DNA of 64,000 bases, from positions 15,987,001 to 16,051,000 of the forward strand of contig NC_060026.1 in the NCBI RefSeq assembly GCF_021134715.1, written 5' to 3'. The notes beneath the pieces were generated by a model. The model had not been told where the DNA came from, ran no database searches, and saw only the letters and a program-made list of their open reading frames with translations. The first letter of the stretch is position 1. Each line of letters opens with the position of its first letter. Made by a program: the position numbers and the translations under genes. The stretch comes from Daphnia pulex. Lineage: Eukaryota > Arthropoda > Branchiopoda > Diplostraca > Daphniidae. This document shows positions 36,932 through 47,882 of the stretch, piece by piece.

Positions 36932-38053
36932 TCAAAAATTCTGAAGTTCAACAGGACTTGGACATCGTCGCTGTTGAATAATAGAACACCGAGGTACAGT
37001 CCGGCGCAATGCCTTGGAAAATTCACGACTTCTTAGAACATACAAAAGTGGACTGATGACGGAATGGAGTAGGAGCATTTCCCTGGCGTAGGGAATCAAA
37101 GCCAAAACCATGGCTACATCACATTGAAACGAGTCGAGTCCAATTTTGCAGATAATTAGAGCCAGGAAAACAAAAGCCAAAGGCAATGCGCAGACGATAA
37201 GTGAAGCCACTCCGCAAAACAAAGTCACCGAGGCTTCCAATTCCAAACGACAAATGGTTTTATCAGGTAAATGCACGAAATATTCGTCCGGTCTGGCCGA
37301 AGAGGAATTGGACGACACCAGGTAGTCCAGGGGCTGATGAACATCTACCGGTCGATGAGCTTTGAATCTCAGGTATTGGCGAGTGCGGATGTACACCTTG
37401 ACTTGAGCGATGATGATGAAAGTCACCGTCACGAAATGAGACAACGTTATCCATTTCATAACGTCCGGATTGACTGAGCACGGTAACAGTTGGGCCCTAC
37501 CCGTCCAGTAAGGACTCGTTAAAATGAAGAAAACCAGGAGCCACGAAACGACCAGGCATCCGGCCACTCCGGCCACTGTCACGAATTTGCGGTGTTTGAT
37601 CGGGTTGCTAATGGCGAACCAGCGGTCGGCAGTGGCCAATAACAAACTCACCAATAGACTTGTGTAGGGATAACCGACTAGGAGACTGTAAATCTGACAG
37701 ACAGTTTCGTTTGTTTCACCGACGGATGGGACTACAATGGTCCAATATTCGAAGGCGCCCATCACCAGAGTGGCGAAATGACAGGCAATGTTGCCCAGCC
37801 AAAAGGCGTTGCGCGGATTGTACAGTTGGCGAGTTCTCAGAATGACAAAAACCACCAACAAGTGGATGGGCACTCCGGTGGTGATGGCTAACACGCGGAA
37901 GATGAACATCACTTGGGAATTGTACAGCGGATGCTCAATTTGGAACTGACTGAACAAGTCGTTTTTTAACGTAGTCGGTGGGATCCCGTCACAGTTTTTC
38001 AAAATGTCCACCGAGGCATTTGAAATTACGAGCTGTTGATGATGCTCCGACAT
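36932..38053 (-). CDS. Class A (rhodopsin-like) orphan GPCR, copy 2
   Basis: Single coding exon, 373 residues from MSEHHQQLVI. Shares with copy 1 the block RQLYNPRNAFWLGNI, the TM3 end ATADRWFAISNPIKHRK, VTVAGVAGCL, SWLLVFFILTSPYWTG, TICRLELEASVTLFCGVAS and HSVISPLLY. The two differ mainly in the N-terminus, third intracellular loop (about 235-260) and C-tail. DRW and SPLLY replace DRY and NPxxY here too, so these are family features and not damage. An upstream in-frame extension starts only with a non-ATG codon. No partner gene is visible near it. Confidence 0.88.
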   Translation of the reverse strand: MSEHHQQLVISNASVDILKNCDGIPPTTLKNDLFSQFQIEHPLYNSQVMFIFRVLAITTGVPIHLLVVFVILRTRQLYNPRNAFWLGNIACHFATLVMGAFEYWTIVVPSVGETNETVCQIYSLLVGYPYTSLLVSLLLATADRWFAISNPIKHRKFVTVAGVAGCLVVSWLLVFFILTSPYWTGRAQLLPCSVNPDVMKWITLSHFVTVTFIIIAQVKVYIRTRQYLRFKAHRPVDVHQPLDYLVSSNSSSARPDEYFVHLPDKTICRLELEASVTLFCGVASLIVCALPLAFVFLALIICKIGLDSFQCDVAMVLALIPYAREMLLLHSVISPLLYVLRSREFSKALRRTVPRCSIIQQRRCPSPVELQNF

Positions 38054-38832
38054 ATCTATACAAGCTAAAATATTTGTCTTCAAGGGTCGACCTCCTACTG
38101 ATCCTTGTTCAACTTGGCCCAGGCATTTTTCTCACCCAAGGAAGGAATTGTGAATACCGAGTGCGCAGACGCCAGTCTTACACAATAATTCAGAACCACT
38201 CTCTGGAAATTTTCGCACTGATAAATAACCCTCAATCTAATCTTGGACACAATTGGATTGAGGATTCGCTTGCCTTTGTGATCCTTCTCAAGAATTTTAG
38301 TCTGGCCTCCGGAGGATTCTATCTAATCAAGTGGAAAAAGATGAAAATAATTTATGATTCCGTCTTAACTTCGACAGGAATTGGTTACATCTTATCACGC
38401 TTGATGATCACGTTGGCAGGTGTCATAGCAACTAAACTTCCTTCAAAATCTTTTTCCTTGCACAAATTTGGGTTTTTTTAAAGAAAATATTCAACAGGCT
38501 AAAAAATCCAATTACGTACTATACTTACTTTTCCTCCCAACAAAGAAGCGCTGATTGATAAAAGATCTCCCAAGTTGGCCCCATCTTTTCTGACGTGAAT
38601 CTCCTAATTGGCTAAACTTTCTTTTTGGGGAAACGAGGGGGTCGATAATTTCAATCGATTGCCGGAGCGGAAAGTTGTGTACATAAAAGACTGTTGATTG
38701 CTCTATTTAAGGTTCAATTAACAATGAAGACTGGACAGGAATGCATCAAGGAAAAAGAAAGAAAAACACCCAACAACAAACAAAAACTAATTGGGGAATA
38801 TATTCTACGCGCCGATGGCAGTAGGACTTTTA
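38054..38832. other. Intergenic, head of GPCR 2 to tail of V-ATPase F
   Basis: Plausible leader of GPCR copy 2 at its left end; nothing else supported. Confidence 0.4.
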
Positions 38833-39464
38833 TTACTTGGTGTCTTCGGCGCTAAACATTCCCTAGAAAAACGAAAAGAAATGATTTGATCAGTGATTAT
38901 TGAATTAAAAATAAAAACACACCTTGGCACGACGGAGAATGGAATCTTTTGACGCGTCGTAAGGATGATCTTTGGAAGGAATTTCGAGCACTGCTGGAAT
39001 TGGTTCATTGTGGTTGTCAATCACGTGCCTGATCATCTCTGCTACCTGAATGATTAAGCGAGGAAGTGAGCAAACACGTAATCAATTCATTCCATTCAAA
39101 CTCACATTCTGGTTGATGAGAATGATGTCAATGTCATCTCTCTTGAGGAAGCGCTTGAAGCAGTCCTCCACTTCGCTGATGCTCGTATCTGTATGAAGCA
39201 TAACAAGGAGAAAATTTTACTTCATTCTCCCACCTCAAAATCTCAAGTTGTTTCGTACTCTTGTCTACGACCATAAAGTTGGGCTGCCTGTTTTTGTTCA
39301 TCTCTCCAATGCCACCCAAAAGGAATCCAACACAAGTGTCCTGCAATTAATCATTGTTTTTTAAAATTTGGAAACCAAATGAAGTTCGATAAAATCATTT
39401 TTAATATATTTACCTCATCACCGATGACGGCTATAAGCCTTCCTTTCGCTGCAGCAATGGCCAT
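38833..39464 (-). CDS. Vha14: V-type proton ATPase subunit F
   Basis: Five exons on the minus strand: 39414-39464, 39259-39340, 39106-39188, 38923-39045, 38833-38862, joining to 122 residues, the usual size. Subunit F sits in the central stalk of the V1 sector and helps couple ATP hydrolysis to rotation. Typical sequence: [75 protein letters not shown], and the end [13 protein letters not shown]. The last exon is only ten codons. The gene is divergent from eIF4B. Confidence 0.96.
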
Positions 39465-39924
39465 TTTTGTGTATAGTAAATTGAAAGAGAACTAAAGTGA
39501 ATTGAGCTAAGACTTCTCTTTCTAGTTTCTAGTCAAAAGGGAACTGTCACATGACTCGTGAAAAAAAAACACACCGACTTTCAATCGTGAATCGATTCAT
39601 TTTATTAATCGATAGCAGCAGAAGAAGCCATCCAACGCCACCTCGTGTAGATTGGTGGCAACTACATTTACATTCGTTTCGGCAACTAGATATTCGAGGC
39701 AGAAAACTTGTTGGCTTGGGTTCGGCAACCAATATTAAATAACAAATATTTCGTAAACTGCTCATTTTAGATACTGAAACTAAATCAAAATTGAAACAGG
39801 ATTTTTAAACTTCTATGATTTAATTGTGTAAAAAAAATTACGTGACAAACATAAGAATTGTCCAACGAGTCCCGTCCTCTAGCTCTAGTAGTCCGCGCAC
39901 TGACGAGTGCATTCAGAAAAAATC
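39465..39924. promoter_or_regulatory. Shared upstream region of V-ATPase F and eIF4B
   Basis: 460 bases between two divergent start codons with no TATA box that I can place for either gene, as expected for housekeeping promoters. It also includes leader sequence of both. Confidence 0.5.
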
Positions 39925-42900
39925 ATGGCTGCTTCCGGTAAGGAAAAATTTCTCCTCGTGGCATTTTCTTGATATTTACTGTTTTAAGCTCGATAAAGAG
40001 ACCGGTGATGTCGAATAATTGTTTTCCATAATTTCGTCTACGTCGTGGAGTAATTTTTATTTTTGTGGTAACAATCGGATAAAGTGACGTTAGAAATCTT
40101 TCCGGTTAAATTCACATGTGGCACTTGTTCGCTTCTGATTTGTCGTGTATAGATTATTAAAAATGGTGCCTTGAATAATGATGTGAATTTTTAACTGTTG
40201 AATTTCAGCCAAAAAAGGGAAGAAATCCAAAGGAAAGGTCCTGTCATTGAATGAGTTCCTCTCTGACGACCATGGAGGTTCCAGGTCTGGAGAAGCTGTC
40301 GTCATGGCACCCTCCAAAACCAGTTGGGCTGATGAAATGGAAGATGGCAAGTCAAATATTTTGTTTTAATACGCTGACATATTGAGTATCAACAATGTAA
40401 TTTTTTGTTTTATTTGTAGAGGCGATTTACAAGGAGAAGCTGTTGTTGCCCACAGCACCACGGGCAGCCAGGGGATCAGACATTGATGAATCTAGGATAC
40501 CCAACAATGCACCTTACACAGCTTATATAGCCAATCTACCTTATGATATTGAAGTAGAGGATGTATCCAAGTTCTTCCATGGGCTTTCGGTAAGAAATTG
40601 CGCTTTCACAACAGCAACTTTTTCTCTACTGATATTTCATACTCTTTTTTTCTGGTTACCTAGGTTAAATCTGTCCGTCTGCCAAGAGAAGGTGGTGATG
40701 GTGGCAGACTGAGAGGCTTTGGTTATGCTGAATTTGAAACTAGGCAAGATTTAGTTGACGCCCTTACGATGAACGAATTGGTAATTTTGCAAATTTTTCT
40801 ATTTGACCTTGTAGTGTTTCCATTTGTCCTTGTTTTGCAGATGATTAAGAACCGCAAAATCCGAGTGGACATTGCTAGCGGCGCAGATGGTGATCAAGAA
40901 CAGGGCGCTGGCGGTATGGGGCGAGGTCGTGGCCGTCCTACTCGCAATGACGAGGAAAGGGAAGATCGTACCCCTTCCGATTGGCGTAATGCACCAAGGG
41001 AGGGACCTCCTCCAGGCCAGGATCGCGGTGGTGGTGGTGGATTCAGGGGTGGTGACAGAGGAGGAGACAGGATGGAACGAGGTAAATTTGATTCAACAAA
41101 TTTGATTTCCCAGCAATGTCTTTAACTATTCTGTTTGAAATTAGAACCTGCTGGCGAACGGTACTCTGCTTCATTCAATCCAAGGGATCGCCCACCCGGC
41201 TCAGCTCTTTCGTCTGAGAGAAGTTCATTTGGTCCCAGGAGAGACGGTCCTTCTAGTTCGTTCGGTGGCGGCCGAGACGGTCCTCCAAGCTCAGGTTTTG
41301 GTGGTCGCGATCGCGATGGTCCTTCATCTTTTGGTGGACGTGACCGAGAAGGCTCGTCGTCGTTTGGAGGACGAGATAGAGAAGGTGGCTCATCTTTTGG
41401 TGGACGTGATAGAGACGGTCCGTCTTCATTCAGTCGCGGACGTGACGGTCCTTCTTCGTTCGGTCGAGACAGAGAAGGCGGCTCGTCGTTTGGACGTGAC
41501 CGGGACGGTCCCTCCTCTTTTGGACGTGAGCGAGATGGTCCCTCGTCGTTCAACCGTGACGAAATGCAGCGAAGTGAACGCCCAAGCGCTGCTGGAGGTA
41601 AGTTGACACGTTCTCCCTTTTTGCATTGGATTGTTAATAAGATTTTTCATTTTGATTATTTAGAACCGACCAAGGAAAGACCAAAGTTATCTCTGAAACC
41701 CCGATCTGTCCCAATTGAAGAGGGTTCCGTTGCCGATGAACCAACTGCTGCTGTTGCTCCCATAACTGAACGGCCAGCTGCTGCTGCTGCCCCAGCTCCA
41801 GCGGCTCCACCCAGCTCTGCATCCATTTTCGGTGCAGCCAGGCCGGTGGATACTGCGGCACGTGAACGCGCCATTGAAGAACGGCTCAAGGAGAAACAGA
41901 TGAAGGAGCGGGAACCGCCTCTCCGTGGACGTGAAACTGATCGCCAAGAGTAAGCTCATTCAAATGTTTTATTTGATTCTCGAAACTTAATTTGTTTGTT
42001 TTTTAAATTTCAGTGATAGAAATCAACGCGATAATTCCCATGGCAGTGGTGGCCGTTCCTCTGAACGTCCCAGCGGAGGGCGCGGGCGCTCTAGCGAGGT
42101 GAGATTGAATTGAATTTCGCTTTGGCTTTTAGTTTTGAAATTAGCACCTATAAATGAATTGGCTTGCATGAATTCCCTTTGCATGTATTGAGTCGTTGCA
42201 TGGTGCTTAACATTAAAGAGTTGAGGGACAGACACCCAGACTAGTTGAATTTAAATTACTGTCGGGGTCGTATCTGCTCAAACAATTTTTTGATCAAATT
42301 TTAATTTTTTTTTAATGTTTTTGTAAAATTTCACAGGGAGAGAAGACGGACGATCGACGAGACTATCGTAATGACGATCAAGACAATCGGCGTCCAGCAC
42401 GTGATGGTCCTGGCTACTCTGGAGATTCACGACAGGCGCCCAAAGATGGAGACTATCGGCCGCCTCAAAGGTCGACCGCCAATCCCAACGAATACCGTCC
42501 GCCAGTGGGTGGTAGGGGGAGCAGCGGCGGAGGAAATGAATATCGTCCTCCCCGACCCAGTGGTGGAGCTGATCGTCGTGACGGAGATCGCCGTGAAGGA
42601 GACCGTCGTGACGGTGATCGTCGCGATGGTGATCGTCGTGATGGAGATCGTCGTGACGGAGATCGCGATTACCGAGGACCTGCTCCCGCCAGAGATGGCG
42701 ACTATCGTCCACCTCGAGGCGATGATTCCCGCAAAGAGAATGGATTATCTCGTGGCGGAGGTGGTGGCGGAGGAGCTGGAATTTACCGCGCTCCCTCTCG
42801 TGGAACTGGACCCAGCAATGAAAGGTCTTGTAACATACGAGTTATGATTTTAATTATTCTTCAATGACTGACTGTTTTGTGCGTTTGGTCTTGTTTGTTT

Positions 42901-43192
42901 GTTTTTATTCGTTTCGATTGAAGGACGCGCAGTCGTGACGATCACAACGGAGACAGACGTCCAGCGGCGCCTGCTTCTTCTGCATCCAGCGCGGATGAAG
43001 CGACACGAGTTCGAAGATTGGAAGAGCCCAAAGCGCCCGTAAGTTTTCTCGTCTTTGTCTCTTAACTGTTTGACTTTTTGTTAACCTGAGCAATTTGTTT
43101 CCTTCAAGGTATTTGAGAATAGCAACAAGTTTGCCTTCCTACTGGCCGAGGATGAAGGTGCCGACGAATCAGACAGCCGAGATGAACAGTAA
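39925..43192 (+). CDS. eIF4B: Eukaryotic translation initiation factor 4B
   Basis: Eleven exons (39925-39937, 40209-40346, 40420-40589, 40664-40780, 40841-41081, 41145-41597, 41664-41949, 42014-42098, 42337-42824, 42924-43038, 43109-43192) join to 729 residues. eIF4B stimulates eIF4A helicase and binds RNA. Order seen: basic start KKGKKSKGKVLSLNEFL, TSWADEMED, an RRM at about 75-150 (YTAYIANLPYDIEVEDV as RNP2, RLRGFGYAEF as RNP1), a long Arg/Gly/Asp/Ser region with repeats (FGGRDREGSS type near residue 250-350; RRDGD units near 575-600), and a C-terminal EEPKAPVFENSNKFAFL motif typical of eIF4B. Intron 2 starts with GC at 40347. The repeat blocks create long false frames on both strands. Confidence 0.95.
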
Positions 43193-44210
43193 AGGGAGAT
43201 GATGCAAGGAAACCGATTTGAATGACTACAACAACAACAACAACGCGACACAACTAGAAATACCGACGCAATTTTTAACACTATTTTTGTAATTCTTCTT
43301 AAAATCTCCCCCAACATCCCCCAGCCACCACATCCCCCCACTCCCCCTCTATTCTCTCAGACAAGACTTTTCTCTCTTCCGTCACTCACATGCAGGTCGA
43401 TTTCTTCATTATTTTCTTGGAACACAATTTTTCGTGTGCGCTTTCCATTTGGTAGGAAGGAAATGGGGAAGTAACAAATTTTTTGATGAAACAAAATGGA
43501 ATCTTTTTTATATTTTCACTGGATGGAGCAGAAAAGGCTATTGGCGAGTTACAAAGAGAGAAACAGAAGTAGATCATGCAAATCAATTTTTTCGTAAGGG
43601 GGGAGAGGAGGAATTTCTATATTTTTTTTCTTTTCCTTTTTGTGTGTTGTTGACATTTTGCTCGAAAAAAAAAGAGAAAAAGGGTCGTGTGGAAAACGGT
43701 GAGTTGAGTTGTTTGTTTGTATGTTTTCTAAAAAATGAAGCGAATGAAGAAGACACTAAAAAAAAGGAGAAAATTTTTTTTGTTCAGTGTGAAAAAAAAA
43801 GAAACAAACAAGAAAAAAAAAGATACGAACTACTGTTGACGACGTGTTTCGAGATAAAATACAAAACACCAGCCATTCGAATGATATGATTGACCTTTTT
43901 AATTGTTTTGCTTATTTTAGTTGAGAAAGTGACATTCGAATTGTTAACATTTTGAATGAATCATTCTTAGACTTTTCCAACGCCAATTTTTATTCAAACA
44001 GGTTGACGGAGATGGGCGGCTGATGATATACTTCAATTGTGGTAATTTGTTTCATTTTTTGAAGTTTTCAAAAATTAATACGATGATTAAATTGATAATT
44101 GTTTGCACTTACTTTACCAGATAGTCAGATACTAACGAGAGGGTACAGTGTAGCATGCAGGTGCAGCAAAATATGTTGCCACTGCGTGCGATTTGTGTAA
44201 TTAGGTGGGC
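43193..44210. other. 3' flank of eIF4B, gene-free
   Basis: CAA and A-rich low-complexity stretches; a 151-codon open frame here (43434-43889) is Lys/Glu-rich and follows the base bias, so I do not call it. Confidence 0.45.
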
Positions 44211-44385
44211 ATGTCGGTGTTGGCGGTTAATCGTGCAGCTGTGGCTGCTTCCGGATGGGATTCGAAAGCGCTCGTCGAACTGACAGGTGAGTTCCCATAA
44301 TTTTTTTTGATTATTATTAATTGCAGTTGATGTTGGTACAGTCGCATATGTTTCCGCAAATGTTTCAGGAATTGCGGGGGCTTAG
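44211..44385 (+). other. Possible 44-residue spliced ORF
   Basis: ATG at 44211, exon to a good donor at 44286 (TGACAG|GTGAG), acceptor ATTGCAG, second exon 44327-44385. The frame reads MSVLAVNRAAVAASGWDSKA and ends SANVSGIAGA. The coding signal is weak and it ends just before the TATA box of the next gene. It may be a leader, a small gene or chance. Confidence 0.2.
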
Positions 44386-44406
44386 TCCGAGTCAACATTC
44401 TAGAGC

Positions 44407-44413
44407 TATAAAA
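44407..44413 (+). promoter_or_regulatory. TATA box of the CAP-superfamily gene
   Basis: CTATAAAAT about 30 bases before a TCACAT initiator-like word. A leader exon then ends at GTTCCAGAG|GTAAGT and is joined to the coding exon after TTTCGCAG at 44538. Confidence 0.6.
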
Positions 44414-44543
44414 TCACTGGGATTTTGAACATGATTCTCACATCCTCTTGCACCTGTATTCGATCGTTCCAGAGGTAAGTAAAGTATTTTACACATATTT
44501 TGGTGAATAAGATGTAAACGAATTCAATATTTTCGCAGTGGAA

Positions 44544-45222
44544 ATGCATTTTCAAAGTCTTTTCTTTGTCGTCTTGGCCTGCGCTCTTTGCTGGGTGAAA
44601 GCCGATGATGGTTCAGCTAGTCAACTTGACGAATCCGGACTAGAAATCCGCTGTAAGTTCAATTTAGTTTTCACTAAAGGTGCGACTTAATCATTCAACT
44701 TTGTAGCTGGAGACGAAGGAGTGACGGGCAATGATTTAGAGGATCGCGCATTCAACGCTTTCAGTCAGGAATGTCTGAAAGCTCATAATGACTATCGCAG
44801 GAAGCACGGAGTTCCGCCTTTTGTTTCTCGATCCGACTGTAAATTTGCGTCCCATTACACCTGATGACGTATCTAACGGATTCATTTTATTTCAAAAAAT
44901 ATAGGAGATTGCTGAAGCCGAAAATTGGGCGAAAACGATGGCAGCTCAAAATAGTTTATTCCATAGCGGAAACCAGGGCTATGGTGAAAACCTTTACCAA
45001 GACCTTTATGCCAGCTGGGGAACTGAAGTGATTGGCAGAAATCCGGTGGATGCCTTCTACGAAGAAATTAAAGATTACGACTTCAATGCTCCGGGTTTCA
45101 CCGTGCAGACAGGTCCAGTTGCAGCAGTATCTTTTTAGAATATTAATCCATCTATACATTTGTTTCGTGGGGTTTCAGGCCACTTTACGGAAGTTGTCTG
45201 GAAATCCTCAGATCGCTGCTAA
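44544..45222 (+). CDS. CAP/SCP (GAPR-1-like) secreted protein, C-terminally short
   Basis: Model: 44544-44652, 44707-44838, 44918-45112, 45179-45222; phases join to 159 residues. Signal peptide MHFQSLFFVVLACALCWVKA. CAP-domain marks: ECLKAHNDYRRKHGVPPF, ENWAKTMAAQN, HSGNQGYGENLYQ, AFYEEIKDYDF, and GHFTEVVWKSS. The fold should continue for about 35 more residues (the GVG and YxPxGN strands), but a stop follows WKSSDRC. The third exon start is also unsure: the more CAP-like acceptor at 44905 would shift the frame, whereas an AG at 44917 keeps it at the cost of a few residues. The gene may be a decaying copy or may use a further exon that I cannot see. CAP proteins are secreted, with varied roles. 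Confidence 0.6.
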
Positions 45223-45665
45223 TGTTCCATGGCCGCTGTGCTAAATCAGTACCGGTGAAATATACCAGTTGAATGGAATATTTTTGGATAGGGATCGAGG
45301 GGGTTGATGTAATTCAATAATTATGGGCAGAGATTGAATAAAGTCAAGGCATTGAATTGGGCCGTTAAAATAATTCCAACAATTAAGACTTGAGTTGTTG
45401 AAACACTTTATAGACGTTAAGTTCTCTCTACAGAGCATATAAACACGTAAAAATGAATGGAATAAGTTAAAATAATTATTAAAAAAGAGAAAACAGGAAT
45501 TGAACCGGCAGCACTTGCACTTGAAAATATTTGCTGATTGGTGTTGATTTCATACTCGGTAGACTTTGGTATCGTCTCTTGTTTGAGTTGCTGGTCAAGT
45601 GGCCGTGAACTGTCCTCTACTAAAAATGTTAAAATTCAATATCAATTATTAATTACAGCTGATGA

Positions 45666-47882
45666 TTAGTTCATTTTTATAGTACTTTGAGGTTCTTTGT
45701 GGTGATGCTTTTGATTCTTTTTATTGGCGCTATGGATGCTGCTCTTGCTATGTCCATTTAAAATCGACTCATTACCTATAATAAAATATTTAGTTGTGAG
45801 TTGTGACAAACGGAAAGTTAATGTTAAGTTAATTACCAGCCCGAAAGACAACTTCATCTTTGTTGATCATATTGCTGCTAGAATGTGGGATGCTGACAGT
45901 TGGGTGGATAACATCCGGCGTTTGGATTATTGTTGTTTCTTCTATATTTCCTGTATCATAGTTTTAAATTATCAGGTGAATTAGATTAAATGAAATAATA
46001 TGCAATTGAACCATAGAATGGAATCGAGGCTTCCGCTTGACCCAGGAAATTAACGGCAACGCAAATGTAGGAATTCCTGATATCTTCCGGTTGGATGTCG
46101 TGGATCGTCAGCGTAGTGTTTGTCTTGTAGTTGCTGGGACTATTTAGTCTGACATCTTTAACACTGTATTTCGTGCTATAATTCAAATCTTTTTTAAGTA
46201 ACATATACCAACAAGAGAACGTGAAATTCTACCTGGGTAAGATGGCCGTGATTGAATTATTGCGGTCCCGTTTCATCCATTGATTGAGACTGGGCGGATG
46301 GGACTCTATTTGGCAAGTCAGACGGATTTCGATGCCCAGCACTCCGTCTGCAATTTTATTGGTTGTGGTCGTCACTAGTGGGGCAACTTAACGAAATAAA
46401 ATTATCAGATATTTATCTCCGAAAGTGATATAATATGGGCCATATATCCTTACAATTGACTTTGAGGACGACCCGTTTGCTGACGATTGGTGGAACGTCG
46501 TTGGATGCAATGCACAAATAAACGTCCATCATTCGGCGGGTCACTCCGTAAAGTCGCAGTTTCTCTCCTCTTTCATCGTCCACTGTATAAACAACCCATT
46601 GTCAATCTGGATCAATGTCAAAAGGATAACATAACATTTTAATACCTTTATTAACTCTCCCACGATGCCAATAACTAGAGATGAAACTAGTTGCATTCCA
46701 TTGGGGGTTGATATTATGTCCATCCTCACGACGCCAGACGATCCTGGGAGAGGGTTTCCCCGTGGCTTTGCATACGAGTGTCACGTTATCAAATTCATTG
46801 ACCGATACGTCGCTCGTACTTTCATCAACGATGTTTGGAGGCACTTGGACTTGGATGCAACCCACTTGTTTCATCATCACGAAGGTATTGATCTATATTG
46901 CATGGGAAATCAAATTGATTAAACATTCAGCAGCGATTTGTTGAATGGACAACAATGCTTCATTTGTTTTGTTAATGTCTGCGTGGACTGAACAGATATC
47001 ATCAACAAATATCATGCATGACAACGGGGAATAGGTAGGGAAAGGTCTTGTTGACATTTGCATTAAAAAATTGCTTTGTGCACAGACGAAAGGAAACAAA
47101 GTGTCAAAGTCATGGATGAAATGCAGTATACCTGACACACGTAGCATCCTTCATCAGATTCCTTGACTTTTCGAATGTGCAAGACGTTCCACGTTCGTGA
47201 TTGGTGGGATGAGCCGACAGAGACGCGTGTCGTCACAGCAACGCGTGGGTTGTGAGTCACGACACGACGGTGGAGACTCAAAATCGTTTCATCTTCAGCC
47301 CTCAGCCAGCCCACCTGTTTTGATTTGGTTATTTTTCTAAAAATTAATTTTCAACTTTGATCTGTCAGCTGACAGATGATGACAGCTGAGCTTTTGAACA
47401 GTTGCCATATTTCGCATAATAAGAGAGCAGTCGTTCGTAAAGTCTCTTGACATTTCAAAAGATATTAAAACATTTGAAAGCGAAAGACGACAGCCCGGAA
47501 TATCCAAATCAATCAATATAAATTTTCTTTGAGCCCAACCAGCGGAATGATCAATTTTACGGAAACACAAAATTTAAATTTCACGGGGGAAAAGTTGAAT
47601 AATTTCGTACGTCTCGTCACGATCGATTGACATTTTCTTACTTTGTATTCCGCCAAGTTATCGACGACGCAAGATAAGACAACCTCACGGCCCAGCGTCA
47701 CGGTGACGTTGCGGATCAATTCCGCGAACTGCGGCTCACCTGCCGTGCGGAGGAAACGTATTTAATTTAGCGCAATTAAAAGCCATAACAGTCTGGCAGC
47801 CTGTACTACCTGATGCTTTATTATTGACCACTAAAACGAAGATTGTGATTGACTGAACAAGGTGGTGAATGTAGTACTTCAT
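45666..47882 (-). CDS. Three-Ig-domain protein of the lachesin / Dpr-interacting protein (DIP) type
   Basis: Nine exons on the minus strand: 47810-47882, 47642-47739, 47132-47314, 46646-46892, 46454-46582, 46233-46386, 46012-46175, 45837-45950, 45666-45775. All phases join to 423 residues. Signal peptide [20 protein letters not shown]. Ig1: [49 protein letters not shown]. Ig2: [37 protein letters not shown]. Ig3: [26 protein letters not shown]. These are the DIP/lachesin signatures of cell-surface recognition proteins in nerve and epithelia. The C-terminus is polar ([12 protein letters not shown]) with no hydrophobic GPI signal, unlike most relatives. I chose TTATAG at 46176 for exon 7 because the earlier AG shifts the frame. 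Confidence 0.88.

Noticed and set aside
36604-37036. 135-codon plus-strand frame overlapping the GPCR 2 end
   Set aside because: Half lies antisense to a clear receptor gene and the rest has no coding features.
41122-42712. Long open frames opposite and beside eIF4B (Pro/Ser/Arg- and His/Asp-rich)
   Set aside because: They are shadows of the repetitive Arg-Gly-Asp coding exons, interrupted by real splice sites, with low-complexity translation.
43434-43889. 151-codon open frame downstream of eIF4B
   Set aside because: Lys/Glu/Phe-rich wording follows A-rich DNA; no homology or splice structure.
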